From assembly GCA_028047635.1 (NCBI GenBank), contig JAOFXR010000007.1:28865-92864 (forward strand): DNA of 64,000 bases, in the 5' to 3' direction. Within the stretch, counting starts at the first letter, position 1. The number at the start of each line of letters is the position of its first letter. The stretch comes from Verrucomicrobiales bacterium. Its GTDB lineage: Bacteria; Verrucomicrobiota; Verrucomicrobiia; Verrucomicrobiales; DEV007. This document shows positions 9,675 to 17,072 of the stretch, piece after piece. Position numbers and translations under genes: made by a program. Under the pieces are notes generated by a model. That model made no database searches. It was not told where the DNA came from and saw only the letters and a program-made list of their open reading frames with translations.

Positions 9675-10400
9675 ATGTCAGAAGAAACACCACTTTCAAA
9701 TTCGCCAGAAGAACCGACGCCAATCAATTCTGAATCTTCCACTGAGCTGGAAGTTTCACCAAACGTGGCGAGTGCTGATGAGTCCTGCGATCGCATCGTT
9801 CGAAGCCATGTCTTGTGGGCAATGGGAGCAGGTTTGATTCCACTCCCTCTCGCTGATATTGCAGGAGTCACCGCCATCCAGATGGATGCATTGAAACAAT
9901 TGGCCGAAAACTACGGCGTCGACTACCGCGAGGCGAACGGTAAGCGCTTTGTCACTGGCCTCGCTGGCAGCACCGCGGCGAGAATCGGTGCCAGCGCCGT
10001 GAAAGCGATTCCCGGAATCGGCACCGTCATCGGGGGATTAAGCATGTCAGCGTTGTCGGGGGCTTCCACTTACGCGGTGTGCCAGGTCGCTATTTCCCAT
10101 TTCAAAAAACACGGGAATTTCCTAGAGCTCGACATCGAAGAGGCAAAGGCGGGATACAAGTCCGCTTTGGAAAAAGGCAAAACGTTGGTCACCGATCTTG
10201 CGGCACAGGCCGGTGAAGCTCGAAAGGTTCACGAACAAATCAGTAAACTCGAATCGCTGCGGGACGATGGTGTCCTGAGCGATTTAGAGTTTGAAGCGAA
10301 GAAGGCTGCGCTGAAGGCGAAGCTGGACAAAACGGCGTGTAAATCGCCTCAGGATGAGGCGGAATGCGAAGAAAAGGATTCAAGTAATTCTCAGTCGTAA
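9675..10400 (+). CDS. DUF697-type membrane protein with C-terminal SHOCT-like segment
   Basis: A 241-aa protein without a signal peptide. Residues 1-45 are acidic and Ser/Pro-rich. About 45-150 match the DUF697 (YcjF/GTPase-associated) pattern: a hydrophobic Gly-Leu-Ile-Pro-Leu-Pro-Leu-Ala-Asp stretch, then Gln-Met-Asp-Ala-Leu-Lys, and a Gly/Ala-rich membrane hairpin (Ala-Ile-Pro-Gly-Ile-Gly-Thr-Val-Ile-Gly-Gly). The end (about 195-225) reads Ile-Ser-Lys-Leu-Glu-Ser-Leu-Arg-Asp-Asp-Gly-Val-Leu-Ser-Asp-Leu-Glu-Phe, a SHOCT-like short helical motif. Function is unknown; such proteins are inner-membrane proteins sometimes linked to stress or small GTPases. It stands alone, convergent with the next gene, and looks unrelated to the sulfatase clusters. 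Confidence 0.85.
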   Translation: MSEETPLSNSPEEPTPINSESSTELEVSPNVASADESCDRIVRSHVLWAMGAGLIPLPLADIAGVTAIQMDALKQLAENYGVDYREANGKRFVTGLAGSTAARIGASAVKAIPGIGTVIGGLSMSALSGASTYAVCQVAISHFKKHGNFLELDIEEAKAGYKSALEKGKTLVTDLAAQAGEARKVHEQISKLESLRDDGVLSDLEFEAKKAALKAKLDKTACKSPQDEAECEEKDSSNSQS

Positions 10401-10426
10401 CCGATCGGTTGTAGTCAGGCTCGCGA

Positions 10427-10444
10427 TTCACAGATGATTGTGAA
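10427..10444. terminator. Short inverted repeat between convergent genes
   Basis: TTCACA, a six-base loop, then TGTGAA forms a perfect 6-bp stem in the 45-bp space between two convergent stop codons. The stem is AT-rich and lacks a T-tract on the plus strand, so a terminator role is only a guess from position. Confidence 0.25.
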
Positions 10445-10445
10445 C

Positions 10446-13100
10446 TCAATCTTTTTTGGCCATCTTTTCGATTAAATTCACCAGCTGGCCGTCATTCGAC
10501 ATCAGGTAGTCTTGTTGAGCGCGATAGGCTGCGGAGCGTTCATCCTTGGCCGTTTTGAATTTCGGATTGTTTTTGGCCTTTTCGGTTGCCGCTTTTTTCA
10601 TTGCCTGGATTTCCTCGTCCGGGACGAAAAGTTGAGGGTAGGATTCTTCCAGCTTCGCCTGCGATAATTCAGCGGCGGTGAGCAGTTTTTGATAGGGGGC
10701 TTCCTTTTTAAAACGTTTGCGTAAGCGCTCCATTTCCGCTTCCTTCCGGCTGCGCGGCCAATCGTTTACCTCTGGTTTCTTTGCTATGAGAAAAGCTTCG
10801 ATCGCCCGCTGCGCCCGATGGGTCGCAAAAAGTGTCTCTTTGTATGCGGGGTCATTGTCGTGAAGCTCTTTTCGTTCTGCCGCGATCGCCTTTCGGTAGT
10901 CTTTGTGCGAACGATAGGCGTCGGAGAATGATTTTTCGTTTCGTTCATCCAGTTCATTCACTGTAGCTACGAGCGCTCGATAGTTTGCGTCTTTCTGGTA
11001 AAGCCTTTCATGGGCGTTGGTTTTCTCGATCTCGAACTGCTCCTCGAGCGTTCTTTTTACCGGATACTTGTCGATCACTGCATTCAGTTGTGCCTTCGCT
11101 GATGCCTCTGCATCGCCTTTCTTTTCCACGGCAGTGAATACCTGGAAATTGTCGAACTCGGCAGCGTGTTCATCCACCTGCAAGGCAAGATACTGCCGGG
11201 GACGGTCGATCATGGGATGTCTTGCGTGAGCCACGTGCTCGTGATCGAGATGAGCGATTACTTCATCTTCGAGGAACTCCACCGTCATGGAATACCAGCG
11301 ATTCGGATTAAACTCATAGGCACACTCGCCATGCCGATAGGAGAAATACGGAACTGACCGGTCGAGAGCGGTTTGAACGAAAAAGTGATCCGGCCGCAAG
11401 TGGATAACCGCATTGTAGCCACCTCCACTTCCCGTCATAAGACGAATATCTTTGGCCTCACCCATTCTGAAATCGAATCGGACCACGGCGTTTTTGTATT
11501 CAGCATCGCGGAGAAAAATGCGGGTATTTTCTGTTCCGTTCGGAAGCCGCTTCAAGAGGCCTTCCTCAGCAACCCAGTCTTTTGAATACCAGAGTCTCTC
11601 GCTGACAAGGCCCGGCGAAAAGTGATCGCCAAAGTAAAGGTTTCGTGTTTCTGTCAGGATAGGAGGCGAAGGGATACGGGCACCGATCGATTCCCGCCAT
11701 GAAACCAATTTGGACTTCAAATCACTAACAATTTCAGGTTTTTCCTCTGCAAGGTTAGTCGCTTCGGAAAGATCATCAGCGAGCGAATACAGCTCGTGTT
11801 CGCCAGTCGTAAAATGCTCAATCATCTTCCAGTCACCGTGTCTGATCGCTCCACCCGATATTCCTCCGAGGAAATGAGGCTGATCAAGGGGGTAGTGCCA
11901 TGCGAGGAATTTTCGTTCCGGTTCAGTATCAGGATTCGTCCAGTTTGCCAGTGTTGAGATCCCATCCAGTTTTTGTTTCGGATCAGGCTCTATCTCAGCC
12001 GCGTCGAGCAGCGTCGGATAGAAATCCGTATTCATTGTCGGTGCCTCGGATGTGGTTGATTCCGGAATCTGAGAAGGCCATCGCACAATCAAAGGAACGC
12101 GAATTCCACCCTCGTAGAGCTGACTTTTGCCTCCCCGTAGAGGAGCATTCGAGGTCACGTTCGATTCTCCACCGTTGTCGCTCGTGAAGATCAGGATCGT
12201 GTTATCAGCAATGCCGAGTGCGTTCAGCTTTTCAGTGATCATGCCAACTCCGTTGTCGATCGTCTCTAACATTGCGGCAAGGTGAGGGTTGTGATGGGAG
12301 GCCCAATGATTCCCCGGGTCCCCTTTACCCATTCGTGCATCCTCACAAAGGTAGCAATTCTCCCGACTCGATTTCCCGGGTGAGTGTTTCTTCCGATACT
12401 TTTCGACGAGGTCATCGCGACCGTTTAAGACGGAGTGCGGTGCGTAGTGGCTCAGATAAAGAAAAAACGGTTTATCCTGCTTCGCACTCCGCTCGATGAA
12501 ACCCACCGCTTCGAGGTTAAGCCGATCCGTCAGATACTCTTTCTCTCTCAGCCTATTCTCTTTCAAGTCGAGCCAGGGGATAGCTTGCTCGCGAAACACA
12601 TACGGCCAGGTGTTCGCTCCATTGCCAACACCTTTTGTCTCGCTGCCGATGTTCCAGTCAAAGCCATGATCCAGCGGGCGAACCTCAAACTCAGCCTCAT
12701 GATGCCGATATCCGGTGAGGTGCCATTTCCCTATCATCCCCGTGGAGTATCCGTTTCTTTGTAGCATTTTCGGCAGCGTGAGATGCTCGAACGAAAGTGC
12801 GTTTGATGAATTGGGACGGAGGTAATCGGTAATTCCAATCCGCGCTGGAGCCTGCCCTGTTAGCAGGGCGGCTCGATACGGAGAGCAGACCGGCGCGGCT
12901 GCATAAGCCTGAGTGAAGCGCATTCCGCCACTGGCAAGTACATCGAGGTGTGGGGTTTCATTGAAATGGTTTCCGTAGCATCCCAATTCCGCCCATCCCA
13001 AATCATCAGCAAGAACAAAAATGATATTCGGCCGCGGCTCCTCTGCCAAAATAGCAGCAGCGCTGAGAAAGAAGAGGGATAGTAAAAGGGGGAGTCTCAT
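10446..13100 (-). CDS. Sulfatase with C-terminal lectin-fold-like domain and charged coiled-coil tail
   Basis: An 884-aa secreted protein, about 400 aa longer than a plain sulfatase. A signal peptide (MRLPLLLSLFFLSAAAILA) is followed by the sulfatase domain: Asp32-Asp33, formylglycine Cys72 in Cys-Ser-Pro-Tyr-Arg (Tyr at the usually Ser position, still Cys-x-Pro-x-Arg), Gly-Lys-Trp-His and Thr-Ser-Asp-Asn-Gly-Gly. About 490-650 look like a beta-sandwich related to DUF1080/LamG modules (Asp-Phe-Arg-Met-Gly, then Asn-Arg-Trp-Tyr-Ser-Met-Thr-Val-Glu). About 660-884 are Lys/Glu/Ala-rich and predicted helical, possibly coiled coil. Its ATG overlaps the TGA of the upstream glycosidase gene (ATGA), so the two are translationally coupled. 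It is the last gene of a four-gene minus-strand cluster. The tail may anchor or oligomerise the enzyme; that is a guess. Confidence 0.92.
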   Translation of the reverse strand: MRLPLLLSLFFLSAAAILAEEPRPNIIFVLADDLGWAELGCYGNHFNETPHLDVLASGGMRFTQAYAAAPVCSPYRAALLTGQAPARIGITDYLRPNSSNALSFEHLTLPKMLQRNGYSTGMIGKWHLTGYRHHEAEFEVRPLDHGFDWNIGSETKGVGNGANTWPYVFREQAIPWLDLKENRLREKEYLTDRLNLEAVGFIERSAKQDKPFFLYLSHYAPHSVLNGRDDLVEKYRKKHSPGKSSRENCYLCEDARMGKGDPGNHWASHHNPHLAAMLETIDNGVGMITEKLNALGIADNTILIFTSDNGGESNVTSNAPLRGGKSQLYEGGIRVPLIVRWPSQIPESTTSEAPTMNTDFYPTLLDAAEIEPDPKQKLDGISTLANWTNPDTEPERKFLAWHYPLDQPHFLGGISGGAIRHGDWKMIEHFTTGEHELYSLADDLSEATNLAEEKPEIVSDLKSKLVSWRESIGARIPSPPILTETRNLYFGDHFSPGLVSERLWYSKDWVAEEGLLKRLPNGTENTRIFLRDAEYKNAVVRFDFRMGEAKDIRLMTGSGGGYNAVIHLRPDHFFVQTALDRSVPYFSYRHGECAYEFNPNRWYSMTVEFLEDEVIAHLDHEHVAHARHPMIDRPRQYLALQVDEHAAEFDNFQVFTAVEKKGDAEASAKAQLNAVIDKYPVKRTLEEQFEIEKTNAHERLYQKDANYRALVATVNELDERNEKSFSDAYRSHKDYRKAIAAERKELHDNDPAYKETLFATHRAQRAIEAFLIAKKPEVNDWPRSRKEAEMERLRKRFKKEAPYQKLLTAAELSQAKLEESYPQLFVPDEEIQAMKKAATEKAKNNPKFKTAKDERSAAYRAQQDYLMSNDGQLVNLIEKMAKKD

Positions 13101-15451
13101 TGCAAGAGTTGTGACACAGCTGTTTTCTTTCCACTCGGGGGAAAACGATAAGAGATACGACCGGGCTGGGAAGGCTCGATTTTTTCAACCCCATGACCAG
13201 TTAAATCCGGCTCACCCTCAGGGACTCGATTCTCCAACGATGGTTCTAAAATGACATCAAAGGGGCTGTTCTCGACTTCGATGGATTTCGTCGAATCCCG
13301 CCGCTCAATCCGAACCTTCGTCCAGGTTACTTTCTCTTGCCCCTTCGCAGTGATGGGAATGTCCAATTCCATCCAATCCCATGCCTTCGGCAGAGCATCG
13401 CGAACCCGAAGGGTTTCATCGGTAACCGAGTATGAGACTCCGGCGATACCTTCAAGAAGCAGAAGGATCTTTCCTGCATTGAAATTCGAATACTGATCTC
13501 CAAACAGTTTGAGATCCCGCTGATAGGCTTCCGGCGCCACCGGAATGCCCCATTCGTCGTTGAAATTGTATTTTGAGAGATGATCCAAAGTAAGCTCTGA
13601 AGCAGTATCTGAAAGGCCCTGACAAAACATCCCATCGAGTGTGAAATAGGCAGTATCCGGAGTGTAGCCGAAAGAGTGATCAACAGGTGTAGCGAACTTC
13701 GTCATGGACTGGGCCGACATCGCACGGGGAAAGATCTCACCGAGGAATCCCTTATCTCTGTCCAGAGCCCAACTGCTGACCATTTTCTCAGCATATTCCC
13801 TGGGGAAATGTTTTGACCGCATCGACCAGAACGCATTCGTCATGAGCATGCCGTCTTTCCCTCCCGCAAAATAATCGGCGTTTCCGTTTACGCCCCAGCG
13901 CTGGTCGAACATCCGTCGAATGTGTTCCGGCTCCCGACGGACGAGTGTCAGCCAGTGCTCGGCATCCTCCTTGTGCCCGGTGGCGCTTGCCATTTTCTCC
14001 AACACGTCAGCTACTTCGAATTGGTTCATCGCAAAACCGGGGATTGCTTTCCAAAAGACTTTTCGAAAATAGCCCTCGTAGCAGTGGCGAATGAAATCGA
14101 TATCTCCCGTGTGCTCGTAGATCTGCCATGCACCAAGCACATGTTCGGATAGCTCCGCGCCGTAGGCTCCGGAATGCCATGTCGTACCTTTGTTGTCCGA
14201 CAGCAGGATGAGTCCATTTGGCAACTCACGGTAGCGGCCGTTTTCGACAAGATGTTTCCAGGTCAAAACATTCCCGTAGGCGAATCGTGGCTTATCAGCT
14301 GCCCAGGCACCCACCTTGATCTGAAAGCAGGCGTCGTAGCGATGAATTCCCAGGAAATTGTTTACCGCCGTCTGCGTGTGATTCTCCATTTCCCAGTCAC
14401 TTTGGACGTCGATGTAATACATCAAATAGAGTGCCCACAGGTAGTAATAGATGTCTTCAAACTTTTTGTCGCTACATCGAAACTGCGGAATCCCTCGGCT
14501 CAACAGTTCGTTCATCGACTCTGTCTTTTCTTCGAGGGATTTGGAATCTTTCTCGATAATCTCGCGAGCGGCCTGAATCGCCTGGGAGGCGTCATCGTGC
14601 ATCGCCCAGGAAACCGTCACACCATGGTGATCGCAGGGAACCTCGAATTGATAATGCTTCTCGCCATCAGCACCGTCCCGAAAAGTCACGTTGTTAGAAA
14701 AGTCGCGTGACGCCGATAGCACTGTTGTCATTCCCTCGTAAACGATTGGACCAATTCTCTCTGGTCCATTGGGATCGGGGCGGGACTTCACGGTACCGCC
14801 TTCAGTGATCGCAATGACATTTTCGCCGCCCCGATTTTCGATACTGGCAGTTGAGGTGACACTGTCTCTCACGAAAAAACTGTTCCCGGAGAATCGCAAG
14901 ATAACCGGCCGTGAGGAGGTGATGATTGAGGCTGCTGCATCATTCGCGCCAATGAATTTCTCCTCCCGAATCTGGACCCCCGCTACGGTGTATTCACAAA
15001 CCATCTTGTCTGGCCGCCAATACATCTTCTCCGGCACGGGATGTTCGAATTCCTCACCATCGACAATCACCGTCCCATAGAGAACTCGTGTGTCCTTATA
15101 GAATTCCCAGCCGGAAAAATCGTTTCCCACTCCGGTGTGCTCGCTACCTTGAAGCTCGCTCTCGAGCAGACCAACCCCGCGACTCCGCAGATCATGACAA
15201 AAGGGATGTGTCAGGCCAATCGTCTCGTCTTCAATAGGGTTCCAACTCGCATGAAACCCACCGATGTAATAGCTGACATTACCCGCGAGGAATCCGTGCT
15301 TCTTCCCTTGCACTTCCTGCTGCAATCTCTCGCAATAGTCAGTGATTGGGGGCGCCCCTTCTGATCGGTCCCCACAGCCGGAGTTAGAGATCGAAAGCAC
15401 CACCACAAGAGATGCAAGACAGGGCGTTTTGAATCCCTCTAAGCATTTCAT
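13097..15451 (-). CDS. Secreted (alpha/alpha)6-type glycosidase-like protein, probable lipoprotein
   Basis: A 784-aa protein that I place among six-hairpin (alpha/alpha)6 glycosidases but not in a named GH family. The N-terminus has a hydrophobic segment ending Ser-Asn-Ser-Gly-Cys26, a loose lipobox, so it may be an outer-membrane lipoprotein. Residues about 40-320 are beta-rich; about 330-690 carry Trp/Tyr-rich helices such as Tyr-Tyr-Tyr-Leu-Trp-Ala-Leu-Tyr and Trp-His-Ser-Gly-Ala-Tyr-Gly-Ala-Glu. A C-terminal beta cap resembles those of GH65/78/116-like enzymes (Asn-Ala-Gly-Lys-Ile-Leu-Leu-Leu-Leu-Glu-Gly). I prefer the ATG at 15451, which shares its A with the TGA of the upstream sulfatase (TGATG); its own TGA overlaps the next ATG. 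Both overlaps argue for co-translation with two sulfatases. Substrate unknown. Confidence 0.82.
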   Translation of the reverse strand: MKCLEGFKTPCLASLVVVLSISNSGCGDRSEGAPPITDYCERLQQEVQGKKHGFLAGNVSYYIGGFHASWNPIEDETIGLTHPFCHDLRSRGVGLLESELQGSEHTGVGNDFSGWEFYKDTRVLYGTVIVDGEEFEHPVPEKMYWRPDKMVCEYTVAGVQIREEKFIGANDAAASIITSSRPVILRFSGNSFFVRDSVTSTASIENRGGENVIAITEGGTVKSRPDPNGPERIGPIVYEGMTTVLSASRDFSNNVTFRDGADGEKHYQFEVPCDHHGVTVSWAMHDDASQAIQAAREIIEKDSKSLEEKTESMNELLSRGIPQFRCSDKKFEDIYYYLWALYLMYYIDVQSDWEMENHTQTAVNNFLGIHRYDACFQIKVGAWAADKPRFAYGNVLTWKHLVENGRYRELPNGLILLSDNKGTTWHSGAYGAELSEHVLGAWQIYEHTGDIDFIRHCYEGYFRKVFWKAIPGFAMNQFEVADVLEKMASATGHKEDAEHWLTLVRREPEHIRRMFDQRWGVNGNADYFAGGKDGMLMTNAFWSMRSKHFPREYAEKMVSSWALDRDKGFLGEIFPRAMSAQSMTKFATPVDHSFGYTPDTAYFTLDGMFCQGLSDTASELTLDHLSKYNFNDEWGIPVAPEAYQRDLKLFGDQYSNFNAGKILLLLEGIAGVSYSVTDETLRVRDALPKAWDWMELDIPITAKGQEKVTWTKVRIERRDSTKSIEVENSPFDVILEPSLENRVPEGEPDLTGHGVEKIEPSQPGRISYRFPPSGKKTAVSQLLQ

Positions 15452-17025
15452 CAAAACGTGGTGCCTTTCATTTTCTCTTCGCATTCCATTCGGTTCTTTT
15501 CAATTCGCTCCAGGTTTTCCTTCAACTTACGATCTGCCTCTTCAATGATTTTCTCGTCTCCGTCGGCACGTTCAATCATCCGCGCGTGATTGACTCTTGC
15601 CTGGGATTCGAATCGATCCAACTCGGCAAAGCGTGCCTCGTATACATCTTGAACATCCTCCGCATCAATCGACTCCAGATACTTCGACATCTCTTTCTGA
15701 AGCCGCAGAGCAACCTTCGGATTCTCATAGATTAGATTGTTTTTCTCTCTGTAGTCATCAACTACGTTGTAGAGCTTTTGCTCCCCCGTGAGAAGGTGCT
15801 TCATCAGCTTGTAGTCACCCAGTCGAATGACACTGAGAGGAGCGGCAAAGTAGCAAGGGTAGTGGAAAACAAAGCCATCAACGGGACGCGCGACCGCGCC
15901 CTCATTCCCCTTAATAAACAGATCGCGAAGACTCCCGCCATCCAGATCATCCGGCAACGGGGCGTCGCTCCCTGACAAATCGTGAAACGTCGGAAGGAAA
16001 TCCCACTGAACGATTGGCTCATCACATTGACCGCCCTTTCTCACCTCGGGGCCGGCAATAACGAACGGAATACGCAACCCGCCTTCGTAGAGATTTGCTT
16101 TCCCGCCTGACAAAGCGCCATTCGGCGTCAGCCCACCTCCATTGTCGGAGGTAAAAATGATGAAGGTATTGTTAGACTCACCGGTCTTTTCAACCGCTTC
16201 GACGATGGCACCGAGACCTTCGTCGACCTCTTCCAGCATCGCAGCGTACTGCAAACGCCATGAACTAGTCTTCATTCCCTCCGGCACCTCATCCGACGGT
16301 AAATAATCCTCGTCCTTACAGTATTTTCCGCGAGGCAGCTTTCGATACTTCTCGATCAAATCCTCGCGGGCGGCATGCGGCACGTGCACCGCATAGTGTG
16401 AGACCATCATGAAGAACGGCCGCTTTCCGCTGTGCTCATTAACAAAATCTACTGAACGTTTTTTCAGTTCAGGCATTCGCTTTGGATTTTCAGGCGACAG
16501 GGGAGTCTTTGTTTTCAGGCTGACATACTCACCATGGAAATTGCCATTGTCTGCCTTGCCGTCAAATTCATCGGTGACGTCGTAGCCGATTGTTTTCATC
16601 TGCTCGTTGCTCATTCCCTTTCCGAAGTGAGCCGTGATATAATTCGAGTCAGCAGATTTTAAAACATCAGCCAAAGAAACTTCATCCTTCCATTCCAACT
16701 CGCGTTGCAGAGCGAGAACATCGTGCACGAAAGTATAGCCAAGCCTCGCAGGCGTTTTCCCAAATTGAATACTCTTGCGTGACGGCGTGCAGGTCGGAGC
16801 CGGTGCGTAGGCATTCGAGAATTTCATGCCACGCTTTGCCAGCTTCTCCAAATGAGGAGTCTGGTGAAAATCGCTTGCAGATTCAGGATCGTTATCCATC
16901 ATGCGGACGGATGTATCGGCCCAGCCAAGGTCATCGACATAGATGACAATGAAGTTGGGCCTCTCCGCGGACTGTGCCTGCAGGAAGAGGGCAGCCGCAA
17001 GAATGGTAGTCGCTATTTTTTTCAT
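15451..17025 (-). CDS. Secreted type I sulfatase (CTPSR type) with charged helical tail
   Basis: A 524-aa sulfatase with a clear signal peptide (MKKIATTILAAALFLQAQSA). Asp31-Asp32 and Cys79 in Cys-Thr-Pro-Ser-Arg form the active centre; Thr-Ser-Asp-Asn-Gly-Gly is intact. The usual Gly-Lys-Trp-His block reads Gly-Lys-Gly-Met here (near residue 140), so the normally conserved His is missing and the substrate pocket may differ. Residues about 460-524 are rich in Glu, Lys and Arg and look helical, as in the sulfatase at 10446. It follows the GH127-type gene by 47 bp and overlaps the next gene by 1 nt. It belongs with that glycosidase cluster and presumably desulfates the same polymer. Confidence 0.92.
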   Translation of the reverse strand: MKKIATTILAAALFLQAQSAERPNFIVIYVDDLGWADTSVRMMDNDPESASDFHQTPHLEKLAKRGMKFSNAYAPAPTCTPSRKSIQFGKTPARLGYTFVHDVLALQRELEWKDEVSLADVLKSADSNYITAHFGKGMSNEQMKTIGYDVTDEFDGKADNGNFHGEYVSLKTKTPLSPENPKRMPELKKRSVDFVNEHSGKRPFFMMVSHYAVHVPHAAREDLIEKYRKLPRGKYCKDEDYLPSDEVPEGMKTSSWRLQYAAMLEEVDEGLGAIVEAVEKTGESNNTFIIFTSDNGGGLTPNGALSGGKANLYEGGLRIPFVIAGPEVRKGGQCDEPIVQWDFLPTFHDLSGSDAPLPDDLDGGSLRDLFIKGNEGAVARPVDGFVFHYPCYFAAPLSVIRLGDYKLMKHLLTGEQKLYNVVDDYREKNNLIYENPKVALRLQKEMSKYLESIDAEDVQDVYEARFAELDRFESQARVNHARMIERADGDEKIIEEADRKLKENLERIEKNRMECEEKMKGTTF

Positions 17026-17072
17026 GATTCAACAGGGTATGGTCGTAGAGTAAACAGGGTTATACGTCAGGC

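Noticed and set aside
17031..17062. Two direct half-sites resembling the CAACAGGG dyad arms
   Set aside because: AACAGGGTA and AACAGGGTTA occur in the same direction, without the opposite arm, so this is not a copy of the dyad; possibly a decayed one.
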